DNA of 28,435 nucleotides from an uncultured Eubacteriales bacterium (GCA_902492505.1 CABULU010000023.1:1-28435); one strand, 5' to 3'; positions 8,083-16,030 are shown, counted from the stretch's first letter. Made by a program: numbers and translations. The notes: generated from the letters alone by a model not told the origin.

Positions 8083-9744
8083 CTATTTTATAACAGCGCC
8101 CTTATCTGCGCTGGAAACCATCTTGGAATAACGCTTAAGATAGCCTGTAAGTTCTGTTTTTACAAGAGGTTTTTGCGCTTTGCGCCTATTATTCAGCTCA
8201 GCATCCGAAACATCAAGGCTTATGCTGTAATTAGGAATATCTATTGAAATGATATCCCCTTCTTTAACATATGCGATAGCGCCGCCGTTTACAGCCTCCG
8301 GAGACACATGCCCGATAGCCGCGCCGCGCGTCGCGCCCGAAAATCGCCCGTCAGTAATAAGTGCTACTTCTTTGTCAAGCCCCATGCCCGCGATGGCGGA
8401 TGTTGGCGATAACATTTCACGCATACCCGGACCGCCGGCAGGACCCTCATAACGGATAACAACAACATCACCCGGATTTATTCCACCCTCATAAATGACC
8501 TTTATTGCCTCCTCCTCACTGTTAAATACCCGTGCGGGACCGCTGTGCTTTAACATTTCAGGAGCGACGGCGCTGCGCTTAACAATCGCTCCGTCAGGTG
8601 CAAGCGAGCCGAAGAGTACGGCAAGACCGCCGGTCTTGGTATACGGATTATTTGATTTTCTGATAACCTCGGTATTTTTAGAACGCGCACCTGCAATATT
8701 ATCCTCAACGGTTTTGCCGGTAACTGTCATAAGCGACGTATCTATAAGTCCGAGATCACACAGCTCTCCCATTACGGCGCGTACTCCGCCCGCCGCCTCA
8801 AGGTCCTGCATATGGTGATGTCCGGCCGGCGCAAGATGGCAGAGATTGGGCGTATGCTCACTGATTTCATTTATCATATGAAGATCAAAATCAACATGCG
8901 CCTCGTTGGCAACCGCCGCAAGGTGCAGCGCGGAATTAGTGGAGCAGCCCAGCGCCATATCTACCGTAAGGGCATTTTTAAATGATGCGGGAGTAATTAT
9001 ATCAAGCGGTCGTATGTCTTTTTCAACAAGCTCCATCACCTTTTCACCCGCCGTCTTGGCAAGGCGTATTCGCGACGCGTGCACTGCCGGAACGGAACCA
9101 TTGCCCGGAAGCGCAATACCCAAAACTTCGCTTAAGCAGTTCATGGAATTGGCCGTAAACATACCTGAACAGGAGCCGCAGCCGGGACAGGCGTTTTCCT
9201 CAAAATAACTGAGACCACTGTCATCAAGCGTGCCGTTTTTATAAGCTCCCACCGCCTCAAAAACAGAATTCAGATCCATTGCGGTACCGTCCTGCGAACA
9301 GTTGGAAAGCATCGGACCGCCCGAAATGAAGATAGACGGAATATTGACTCGGCACGCAGCCATCAGCATGCCGGGCACTATTTTATCACAGTTAGGGATG
9401 AACACGAGTCCGTCAAAAGCATGCGCTTTAGCCATACACTCAATACTGTCCGCAATTATTTCACGGGTGACAAGCGAATACTTCATACCCTCGTGACCCA
9501 TAGCAATTCCGTCGCACACGCCTATAGTATTAAACTCCATAGGTGTGCCGCCGGCGGCAAGAACACCGTCCTTTACCGCGCGGGCAATATTTTGCAAATG
9601 GATATGACCCGGAATTACCTCATTAAAGGAATTCACAATACCGATAAGAGGTTTTTTTATCTGACTGTCGGTATAGCCCATCGCCTTGAGCAGCGAGCGC
9701 TGGGGAGCACGCTCTACGCCCGACTTCATTTTATCACTGTTCAT
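8083..9744 (-). CDS. ilvD: Dihydroxy-acid dehydratase
   Basis: IlvD/Edd-family Fe-S dehydratase that converts dihydroxy-isovalerate and dihydroxy-methylvalerate to the 2-keto acids of Val and Ile. Visible motifs are V-P-G-H-I-H-L near the N-terminus, P-N-C-D-K-I-V-P-G-M and C-P-G-C-G-S-C-S-G-M-F-T-A-N-S-M, which give cluster and metal ligands. The first motif reads PGH and not PCN, which I associate with the oxygen-sensitive [4Fe-4S] enzyme as in E. coli; this is inference. The open frame can be extended to a TTG at 9807 abutting the ilvC stop, but the family begins at M-x-S-D-x-x-K-x-G, and the ATG at 9744 has GGAG 10 nt upstream, so 9744 is chosen (553 residues). Confidence 0.96.
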   Translation of the reverse strand: MNSDKMKSGVERAPQRSLLKAMGYTDSQIKKPLIGIVNSFNEVIPGHIHLQNIARAVKDGVLAAGGTPMEFNTIGVCDGIAMGHEGMKYSLVTREIIADSIECMAKAHAFDGLVFIPNCDKIVPGMLMAACRVNIPSIFISGGPMLSNCSQDGTAMDLNSVFEAVGAYKNGTLDDSGLSYFEENACPGCGSCSGMFTANSMNCLSEVLGIALPGNGSVPAVHASRIRLAKTAGEKVMELVEKDIRPLDIITPASFKNALTVDMALGCSTNSALHLAAVANEAHVDFDLHMINEISEHTPNLCHLAPAGHHHMQDLEAAGGVRAVMGELCDLGLIDTSLMTVTGKTVEDNIAGARSKNTEVIRKSNNPYTKTGGLAVLFGSLAPDGAIVKRSAVAPEMLKHSGPARVFNSEEEAIKVIYEGGINPGDVVVIRYEGPAGGPGMREMLSPTSAIAGMGLDKEVALITDGRFSGATRGAAIGHVSPEAVNGGAIAYVKEGDIISIDIPNYSISLDVSDAELNNRRKAQKPLVKTELTGYLKRYSKMVSSADKGAVIK

Positions 9745-9807
9745 GATGCTCTGTCTCCGTTTCGTTTCCGCACCTTTCAGCGCGGCATTATTTTTAAGAT
9801 TTATCAA

Positions 9808-10803
9808 TTACTTATTCCAGCTGTAAAGCTTGCGAATTTCCTTACCCACCTTCTCAGAAGGATGCTCAGACGCCAGCTTTCTCATAGCCTTAAAGTGTAC
9901 CTGACCGCCTGCGGAAGACATATCAAGCAGAAATTCCTTTGCAAAAGTGCCGTCCTGAATATCAGACAAAATCTGCTTCATAGCTTTCTTTGTATCTTCG
10001 GTGATTATCTTCTTACCGGTGATATAGTCGCCATACTCGGCAGTATTGGAAATGGAGTATCTCATACCGGCAAAGCCTGCCTGATAAATAAGGTCAACAA
10101 TAAGCTTCATCTCATGGATACACTCAAAATACGCATTTCTCTCATCATAGCCCGCTTCAACAAGAGTTTCAAAGCCTGCCTGCATAAGAGCACACACACC
10201 GCCGCAAAGAACAGCCTGCTCACCGAAAAGGTCAGTCTCTGTTTCTGTTCTGAAGGTAGTCTCCAAAACTCCCGCTCTCGCACCTCCGATAGCAAGAGCA
10301 TATGCAAGCGCCTTGTCAAGAGCCTTTCCCGTATAATCCTGATGAACTGCTACAAGACAGGGTACGCCCTTACCTGCAACATACTCGCTTCTGACTGTAT
10401 GACCGGGACCTTTGGGAGCAATCATCGTAACATCGACGTTCGCAGGAGGCACTATCTGACCGAAGTGAATATTGAAGCCATGTGCAAACATAAGCATATC
10501 ACCCTCTTTAAGGTTTGGTTCAATATCGTTTTTATACATATTCGCCTGAAGCTCGTCATTAATAAGAATCATGATAATATCAGCTCTTTTTGCAGCCTCC
10601 GCAGCAGTATAAACCTCAAATCCCGCTTCCTGCGCTTTAGCCCAAGATTTTGAGCCCTCGTAAAGACCGATAATAACGTGGCAGCCCGACTCCTTGGCAT
10701 TGAGCGCATGGGCATGACCCTGACTTCCATAGCCGATAACGGCAATGGTTTTGTCGTTTAAAAGATTCAAGTTGCAGTCCTGTTCGTAGTACATTTTAGC
10801 CAT
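9808..10803 (-). CDS. ilvC: Ketol-acid reductoisomerase
   Basis: Class I (short) KARI, 331 residues. It isomerises and reduces acetolactate or acetohydroxybutyrate in Val/Ile synthesis. The dinucleotide motif G-Y-G-S-Q-G-H-A-H-A begins at residue 24. The catalytic and metal residues of the knotted domain are visible as H108, K131, D191 and E195 (T-D-L-F-G-E-Q), E227 and E231, and S250. The loop after beta-2 (G-L-Y-E-G-S-K-S) contains serines, which in this family suggests NADPH use. The ribosome site AAAGGAG lies 10 nt before ATG. It is separated from ilvN by 51 AT-rich bases, the widest gap between adjacent genes within ilvB-ilvE apart from the 63 bases before ilvD. Confidence 0.98.
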   Translation of the reverse strand: MAKMYYEQDCNLNLLNDKTIAVIGYGSQGHAHALNAKESGCHVIIGLYEGSKSWAKAQEAGFEVYTAAEAAKRADIIMILINDELQANMYKNDIEPNLKEGDMLMFAHGFNIHFGQIVPPANVDVTMIAPKGPGHTVRSEYVAGKGVPCLVAVHQDYTGKALDKALAYALAIGGARAGVLETTFRTETETDLFGEQAVLCGGVCALMQAGFETLVEAGYDERNAYFECIHEMKLIVDLIYQAGFAGMRYSISNTAEYGDYITGKKIITEDTKKAMKQILSDIQDGTFAKEFLLDMSSAGGQVHFKAMRKLASEHPSEKVGKEIRKLYSWNK

Positions 10804-10854
10804 GGTATTTTTACTCCTTTAAATTATAATTTTATAGTATAGCGCGATTTTGCG

Positions 10855-11394
10855 TTATTCACGATTGATTTTTAGACTGTTTATATATTCCATATCCTTA
10901 TGGCGCAGGCAGCCTTCACCCCGCTCCAAGGCAACTGCGCCGGTACGGCACATTTCAAGTATTTCAAACGGCTTCATAAGCTTTATAAAAGCGTCAAGCT
11001 TTGTGCTCTCACCCGTGACAATTATTACCATCGAATCGGTGCCGTAATCAATAATATTTGCACGAAAAACATTCGCGGTAGTTATAATGTCCTGGCGGGT
11101 TGCGCCGTCACACTTTATTTTGACAAGAGCCATTTCGCGTATAACGGAGCTGTCGCTTTTCATCTCACATATTTCAAGCACCTCGTTGAGTTTGCTGAGC
11201 TGCTTAATCATCTGGTTTCTTGCATAATCGTCTCCCTGCATTGTAACGGTTATGCGTGACACGCCGTCCGTCTCGGTAGGACTCACAGTGAGACTGTCTA
11301 TATTAAAGCCCCGGCGTGAAAACATCGCCGAAACTCTTGTCAGCACGCCGAAGCGGTTTGACACTCTTATTGCTATAACAAACTGTTTTTGCAT
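10855..11394 (-). CDS. ilvN: Acetolactate synthase small (regulatory) subunit
   Basis: A 179-residue regulatory subunit of acetohydroxyacid synthase. An N-terminal ACT domain (about residues 4-76, with N-R-F-G-V-L-T-R-V and R-R-G-F-N-I-D-S-L) binds valine in characterised enzymes, and the C-terminal ALS_ss domain follows. It raises the activity of IlvB and confers feedback inhibition. The start has GGAGG 8 nt upstream and lies 18 bases after the ilvB stop, giving paired expression of the two subunits. The symbol ilvH is used for the same family in some genomes. Confidence 0.96.
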   Translation of the reverse strand: MQKQFVIAIRVSNRFGVLTRVSAMFSRRGFNIDSLTVSPTETDGVSRITVTMQGDDYARNQMIKQLSKLNEVLEICEMKSDSSVIREMALVKIKCDGATRQDIITTANVFRANIIDYGTDSMVIIVTGESTKLDAFIKLMKPFEILEMCRTGAVALERGEGCLRHKDMEYINSLKINRE

Positions 11395-11412
11395 GCGTCT
11401 TTCCTCCTCCCG

Positions 11413-13092
11413 TCAGTCAAGTAAAATTTCTTTTTTACGGACGATAATATCGTCAATCGAGCCGCCGGGCGGCGTCATCGGCAAAACAAACTCGTCTTTA
11501 TCAATCAGGCAGTCTATAACGGCAGGTACTCCCTTTTCAAAAGCCGTTTTAAACGCACTTTCAAATTCCGCAATGCTCGCCGCGCGATAACCGTCGGCAC
11601 CGAATGCCTGGGCAAGCTTTACAAAATCCGTTTTCCTGTCAAGAACTGTATTTGAATAATGCTTATCATAGAAAAGCGTCTGCCACTGACGCACCATACC
11701 CAATACTCCGTTATTCATAATAACCGTAATAACAGGCGCGCCCGTTGAAACCGCCGTTGCAAGCTCGTTTAAATTCATTCCAAAGCTACCGTCACCCGTT
11801 ATAAGCACAGCCTTTTGCCCGGCTCCAAACGATGCGCCGATTGCAGCGCCAAGACCAAATCCCATAGTTCCCAGACCGCCGCTTGTAATAAAGGTACGCG
11901 GACATGAAAACCTGCATCTCTGAGCAGCCCACATCTGATGCTGCCCAACATCGGTTGCAATGAGCGTTTTGGGCGTTGTATATTTATTTATTACGTCAAT
12001 TATCGCATACGGACGCATAGCATCCGGTGTTACATCAATCGAAGCCGTCTTCTGCTTATATTTATCTATCTGCTCTCTCCATTCGGCATGGGATTTACTT
12101 TCAACCGCTGTAATAATACGTGAAAGAGCGTCCTTTATATCACCGACCATGCCAAGCTGAACTTCGATATTTTTGTCAATTTCGCCGGGTTCTATATCAA
12201 TATGTATAACCTTTGCCTCTTTGGCAAATTTAGATTTATTTCCAGTGGCCCTGTCGCTGAAGCGAACACCACACGCAATAACAAGGTCAGAGGCGGCAAG
12301 AGAGCGTGAAGATGCAAATAAACCGTGCATACCCTGCATGCCGAGTGCATTTTTATGGTCGGTCGGTATTGCAGAAAGCCCCATCATACTGCATCCGACA
12401 GGCGCGTCAATCTTCTCGGATAGCGCCAAAAGCTCATCAGACGCGCCTGCAATTACAACACCGCCGCCGCAATAAATATACGGACGCTTTGCGCTGTTTA
12501 TGAGCTCTGCCGCAGCCGCAATATCGCAGTCTCTGACATGCGCCATAGGTCTTTTTTCCGACGGTCCCTGAGCATTCCACTCGGTACTTGCAATCTGCAC
12601 GTCTTTTGGAACATCAATCAGCACAGGACCCGGTCTGCCAGATTTTGCAATTTCAAACGCTTCACGGATAGTCGGTCCCAAATCCTTTATATCCTTGACT
12701 ATATAATTATGCTTTGTAATCGGAATGGTGATACCCATAATGTCAACCTCCTGGAAGCTGTCGCGTCCGATAAGATCAACCGGCACGTTGCCGGTAATAG
12801 CCACCATAGGCGTCGAATCAAGATACGCCGTGGCAATTCCGGTAACAAGGTTTGTGGCGCCCGGTCCTGAGGTTGCAATAACAACTCCAACCTTACCCGT
12901 TGCCCTTGCATATCCGTCCGCCGCATGGGAGGCACCCTGCTCATGCGCGGTGAGGACATGCGTTATCCTGTCCGAATTTTTATAAAGCTCATCATAAATA
13001 TTGAGCACCTGACCGCCGGGGTAACCGAAAACGGTGTCACAACCCTGGTCAATCAACGCTTCTACAATTATCTGTGCGCCGGTAAGTTTCAT
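11413..13092 (-). CDS. ilvB: Acetolactate synthase large (catalytic) subunit
   Basis: A ThDP-dependent acetohydroxyacid synthase catalytic subunit of 559 residues, full length. It condenses two pyruvates, or pyruvate with 2-ketobutyrate, as the first common step for Val/Leu and Ile. Visible are F-G-Y-P-G-G at residues 22-27, the cofactor-activating Glu E51 (A-H-E-Q-G-A), S-G-P-G-A-T-N, and the ThDP/Mg motif from G433-D-G-S to N460-N-G. A clear AAAGGAGA ribosome site is 6 nt upstream. It is the first enzyme gene after the attenuator leader, so its transcription depends on read-through of the terminator at 13132-13169. Confidence 0.98.
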   Translation of the reverse strand: MKLTGAQIIVEALIDQGCDTVFGYPGGQVLNIYDELYKNSDRITHVLTAHEQGASHAADGYARATGKVGVVIATSGPGATNLVTGIATAYLDSTPMVAITGNVPVDLIGRDSFQEVDIMGITIPITKHNYIVKDIKDLGPTIREAFEIAKSGRPGPVLIDVPKDVQIASTEWNAQGPSEKRPMAHVRDCDIAAAAELINSAKRPYIYCGGGVVIAGASDELLALSEKIDAPVGCSMMGLSAIPTDHKNALGMQGMHGLFASSRSLAASDLVIACGVRFSDRATGNKSKFAKEAKVIHIDIEPGEIDKNIEVQLGMVGDIKDALSRIITAVESKSHAEWREQIDKYKQKTASIDVTPDAMRPYAIIDVINKYTTPKTLIATDVGQHQMWAAQRCRFSCPRTFITSGGLGTMGFGLGAAIGASFGAGQKAVLITGDGSFGMNLNELATAVSTGAPVITVIMNNGVLGMVRQWQTLFYDKHYSNTVLDRKTDFVKLAQAFGADGYRAASIAEFESAFKTAFEKGVPAVIDCLIDKDEFVLPMTPPGGSIDDIIVRKKEILLD

Positions 13093-13131
13093 TATATCTC
13101 TCCTTTTGAAAGTCTTTTTTAAATGCCCAGC

Positions 13132-13169
13132 AAAAAGGAAAGCCTGCGGTTATTTCAACCACAGGCTTT
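13132..13169 (-). terminator. Attenuator terminator in the ilv leader
   Basis: On the minus strand AAAGCCTGTGGTT (13169-13157) pairs with AACCGCAGGCTTT (13151-13139) as 13 bp with one G-U pair and a 5-nt loop, then CCTTTTT. It stands between the leader peptide and ilvB, ending 39 bases before the ilvB ATG, so it works as a conditional terminator for the whole operon. Its 5' arm, loop and part of the 3' arm are complementary to 13242-13225, which provides the antiterminator. Confidence 0.9.
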
Positions 13170-13221
13170 AATACACTGATTATCAGCAATTACAATTTGT
13201 CCGATTTCATTGCAGTGCTTA

Positions 13222-13317
13222 TTACCTATTATTGAAACAACCCGAAAAAGCATTATCAATTAGTAGACCGATAATGCTAATCACTATAATAATCACGCTG
13301 TTCAATAATACGTTCAT
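13222..13317 (-). CDS. ilv operon leader peptide (31 residues)
   Basis: A short ORF with GGAG 7 nt before ATG and a TAA stop. Of 31 residues 14 are branched-chain: V3, L4, L5, then V8-I9-I10-I11-V12-I13, I15-I16 and L18-L19-I20. The tail D21-N-A-F-S-G-C-F-N-N-R31 has none. That is the composition of an attenuation leader peptide sensing charged tRNA-Ile, tRNA-Val and tRNA-Leu. Several of these codons are ATA or CTA, often decoded slowly. It is too short for ordinary gene finders. The peptide itself probably has no function beyond its translation. Confidence 0.88.
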   Translation of the reverse strand: MNVLLNSVIIIVISIIGLLIDNAFSGCFNNR

Positions 13318-13345
13318 TTTCCGACTCCAAATTGTAATTATTAGA

Positions 13346-13374
13346 ATAATAGCATATTGGTCTCAATTTTTCAA
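13346..13374 (-). promoter_or_regulatory. Promoter of the ilv-leu operon
   Basis: The minus strand has TTGAAA (13374-13369), a 17-nt spacer, and TATTAT (13351-13346) preceded by TG at the extended -10 position. Transcription would start near 13340, about 12 bases before the leader peptide ribosome site. ATTATTCTAATAAT, a 6-bp inverted repeat with a 2-nt centre, overlaps the -10 and could be a repressor site, though this may be chance in AT-rich DNA. Confidence 0.72.
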
Positions 13375-13447
13375 TAGGTATTTCTTTTTTCTACAAAAAG
13401 CATAAAAGAACGGCGTTACAATCACGAATTTGTATAAAATTTAACAA

Positions 13448-13485
13448 GTCAAAATATATCGCCCGCCGTAACCGGCGGGCGATAT
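13448..13485 (-). terminator. Terminator of the glucosaminidase gene
   Basis: A perfect 13-bp stem ATATCGCCCGCCG / CGGCGGGCGATAT (13473-13485 with 13456-13468) with a 4-nt loop, followed on the minus strand by ATATTTTG. It lies 23 bases beyond the stop of the upstream minus-strand gene and insulates it from the ilv promoter. Bases 13386-13447 hold nothing else recognisable. Confidence 0.88.
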
Positions 13486-13508
13486 AAACAGTGATTACTC
13501 ATCCATAT

Positions 13509-15821
13509 TTACGGCATATTGTCATAGACCGGAATAACAAATTCTATCTCATTGTCAAGAGTACCGCCCGCGCGATGCGCTTTATAATAATTCTGTGCAT
13601 CCTTATACGGAGCTGCGATGTCTGTCATATACTGATGCCATGTGCGACCCGGCACAAACGAATATTTCATAAAATAGATACTGTACTGCTGACAGCTGAT
13701 ATATTGTGATTTAACCCAGGCGGCGCCTTCAACCATCGCCCGGCGCTTACTGTTCCAGTTATACTCCTTTGCCAAAACCGCTCCGTTTGACGGATTGGAA
13801 TCCACAGCGCCTATACCGTAAAAGTTATAATATCCCTCGTAGCCCGGAACCGTTCCGCTTGCAAGCGCACTTGTTCCGCGTCCGGACTCCAGTGCTGCGC
13901 GAGCCGCAATAAAATAAGGAGAGAGTCCAGTAGACGACGCGCCGTCCATAATATATGATGCAAACGTTTCATCATTCCATACGCTGAGAACACCTGCCCT
14001 TGAATAAGCCGACTCGTCGTATGTCTGCTTTTCAAACATGAATACGCTCTGTTCATTCAGAAAGTTTCGAGGATCGACATAATACTTTATCTCATCCAGG
14101 GTCGCCTGACGGTTGCCCAAAACAGAGCTTGCACCAAGCTGCGAGGAAACATAAGAATTAAAGTCATAGCCTGTTTTAACAAACGTAAACTTCCAGTTGG
14201 GGTGCTTTGCACGCAGGTCATTTATATATCCGGCATAGGAATCCGGCATTGTCGTTTCCTCAAGACCCGCAAATATATCGCTTTTGCGCACATAGCCGTA
14301 AGTTCCGATTTTTTCGCCGCTGCAAAGCTGAACATGAATAAAGGAAGCATCTGTGTCTTCGCCGACAATAAGCACACTTGTGCCTTTGCCCAGAGTTGTA
14401 ATTTTCTTTGAACCGCTTGTCGCCTTTTCATATACAGTTGCGGATTGAGCTGTGATATATCCGTAAGACAGATCGTATGTCTTGTCGGAAATAACAATAA
14501 CAATCTCATGCTTTATTCCGTTAGCCTCAACCGTTAGCGTCACAGTATTTCTACCCGGAGCAAGGTTTAAATTGTCGCCGAGATTTGCCTCTGTTTCAAA
14601 GCCGGACTGCTGCTTAACCTTAATTGTAATGCTTGCGTTCTTTGCCGAGTGCATAACATCCGTTATCTTTTTTTCCTCCAAAGAGGAAACTGTCGCGGTG
14701 TAATAATCGTTTTCTTCTGAGAATTCAGGCGTCAGCGCAAAGCCGTAAGTCTCGATGTCCAGCACTGTAATATCGGTATGTTCAAACAGAAAAGAATACT
14801 CCGTTCCGCTCGCCTCACCGTTGTACGAATACAGCGATACGGCGTAGGCATTTTCAAGGCCGTACATTGAAATCGCCTCGGTCTCTCCCGGAATATAGAC
14901 ATACTGACCTATAACGTTCCTTTCCTTATCGTATATTACTACGTTTATATCAAAATCCGCCTTGGTAAAGCGAACTACCGATTTATTGATATTATCCGTT
15001 ACGTCAGGCGGAAGAATAAAATAATCCTCATCGCCGTAATAGTCAAAGATACCCTTGTTTTCAACCCCGAGCTCTGAATAAACCATCTGCCACTGCCATT
15101 CGTTATTGTCTCCGGGCAGTTTTATGAAAAACGGTTTAAGCTCGCCCTCATAAAAGCCTGTCAGCTTTAAATAATACTTAGCGCTGCTCTTGCCTTTATA
15201 TTGAATTTCCATAGCTTCAGACGAATTGTTCCAGCCGTTTTTAATCGGATTCATCGAACTGTCAAGCAATGTGTACTCAACTCTGCCGGAAAGACCGCCC
15301 AACTGGACGCTTACAAATTCGTTTCCCGATTCAAATTCAAAATAAATCGACTCGGGCTTTGATGTAAACGCTGCGTAATAAGTAGTCTGGCGCGAAATCC
15401 GATGCGGCGTATTTGCCGAGCTTCCAAAAATGCCGCTGTCCAAAATTATCTCAAAGGCATTATCAAATGATACTTCCTGCCCACCCTTTAAAACGTACCC
15501 ATTTTTCGTGACCGAGGTATATTCCACCGGCTCCCCGTTATACATGACAACCGAAAACGGACCGTTGTAAGTCTGACCGGGTTCGGGCAAAATCGACGGC
15601 TCGTTTTTTGTAAAATCCGTTGTCACAATATTTTCCGACATCTTAAAATAAGTTGATTTTTCCGCACGGCGCTGCTCACGGTATGTAGAGAGCTGATCAC
15701 GTTTATAGAAAAAGCTCATCTCGGAATTTGTAACATATGTCGGCTCGTCAAAAGCATCAAGGTCACCCGGCGAATCCAGCACAATCTTTTCTTTGTCCGG
15801 AAGAGCAATTATTACAAGCAC
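13509..15821 (-). CDS. Secreted or membrane-anchored autolysin with SH3b and glucosaminidase domains
   Basis: A 770-residue frame from a GTG start. In order: a linker with charged repeats (20-80), beta-rich regions (80-345) I do not recognise, a cadherin-like beta-sandwich (about 353-445), an SH3b domain (about 455-517), and a C-terminal glucosaminidase domain (about 525-750) with R-A-A-L-E645-S-G-R-G-T, where the Glu is the expected catalytic acid, and Y-Y-N-F-Y-G-I-G-A. It probably cleaves the N-acetylglucosamine linkage in peptidoglycan during wall turnover. The in-frame codons upstream of the GTG encode K-L-F-K-T-L-L-I-L-I-P-C-L-I-I, a textbook signal/anchor segment, and GAGGGG stands 6 nt before an ATA codon at 15872. 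The real start is therefore likely 15872 with a non-standard codon, giving 787 residues. Monocistronic, with its own terminator. Confidence 0.85.
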   Translation of the reverse strand: MLVIIALPDKEKIVLDSPGDLDAFDEPTYVTNSEMSFFYKRDQLSTYREQRRAEKSTYFKMSENIVTTDFTKNEPSILPEPGQTYNGPFSVVMYNGEPVEYTSVTKNGYVLKGGQEVSFDNAFEIILDSGIFGSSANTPHRISRQTTYYAAFTSKPESIYFEFESGNEFVSVQLGGLSGRVEYTLLDSSMNPIKNGWNNSSEAMEIQYKGKSSAKYYLKLTGFYEGELKPFFIKLPGDNNEWQWQMVYSELGVENKGIFDYYGDEDYFILPPDVTDNINKSVVRFTKADFDINVVIYDKERNVIGQYVYIPGETEAISMYGLENAYAVSLYSYNGEASGTEYSFLFEHTDITVLDIETYGFALTPEFSEENDYYTATVSSLEEKKITDVMHSAKNASITIKVKQQSGFETEANLGDNLNLAPGRNTVTLTVEANGIKHEIVIVISDKTYDLSYGYITAQSATVYEKATSGSKKITTLGKGTSVLIVGEDTDASFIHVQLCSGEKIGTYGYVRKSDIFAGLEETTMPDSYAGYINDLRAKHPNWKFTFVKTGYDFNSYVSSQLGASSVLGNRQATLDEIKYYVDPRNFLNEQSVFMFEKQTYDESAYSRAGVLSVWNDETFASYIMDGASSTGLSPYFIAARAALESGRGTSALASGTVPGYEGYYNFYGIGAVDSNPSNGAVLAKEYNWNSKRRAMVEGAAWVKSQYISCQQYSIYFMKYSFVPGRTWHQYMTDIAAPYKDAQNYYKAHRAGGTLDNEIEFVIPVYDNMP

Positions 15822-16030
15822 CGCAATAATGAGGCACGGTATTAATATAAGTAAAGTTTTAAATAGTTTTATTTTTATCCCCTCTTTTATAATAAATTAA
15901 ACTAAAATTTTGTCGTTTACATATTACATTTTAATATATACAAGCAAAAAAATCAAGAAAAATACACGACATAAAATAAATTTAATGAATTATATAATAT
16001 TTAATAATTTTTAAAATTTAAAAATATGGA

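Larger units (their letters stand above)
13132..13340 (-). promoter_or_regulatory. Ribosome-mediated attenuator leader of the ilv-leu operon
   Basis: The transcript leader can form three alternative states. Arm 1 TATTATTGAA (13310-13301) pairs perfectly with arm 2 TTCAATAATA (13236-13227), and within it AGCATTATC (13278-13270) pairs with GATAATGCT (13257-13249). Freed arm 2, GGTTGTTTCAATAATAGG (13242-13225), pairs with CCTGTGGTTGAAATAACC (13165-13148) at 17 of 18 positions (three G-U, one A/G mismatch), which destroys the terminator. Arms 1 and 2 lie inside the leader peptide gene, with the Ile/Val/Leu codons between them. A ribosome stalled there would free arm 2 and permit read-through. A ribosome reaching the stop at 13222 would cover arm 2 and permit termination. 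No T-box sequence (AGGGTGG..CCGCG) is present. The pairings are read from sequence; the regulatory logic follows the enterobacterial ilv/leu attenuators. Confidence 0.88.

Noticed and set aside
9745..9807. N-terminal extension of IlvD from a TTG at 9807
   Set aside because: The TTG abuts the ilvC stop, the 21 extra residues (I-N-L-K-N-N-A-A-L-K) do not resemble the family, and a GGAG-preceded ATG lies at 9744.
9421..10653. 410-codon open frame on the plus strand opposite ilvC and ilvD
   Set aside because: It is antisense to two clear enzymes, its translation is rich in Arg, His, Ile and Leu without any recognisable motif, and it has no ribosome site.
10804..10854. Possible internal promoter between ilvN and ilvC (TATACT, TATAAT on the minus strand)
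   Set aside because: No acceptable -35 element is found at 16-18 nt upstream of either hexamer; the AT-rich gap is adequately explained as a ribosome-site spacer.
13346..13440. T-box or CodY-type control of the ilv promoter
   Set aside because: No AGGGTGG...CCGCG T-box core appears in the leader, and no good match to AATTTTCWGAAAATT was seen around the promoter; a distant CodY site cannot be excluded.
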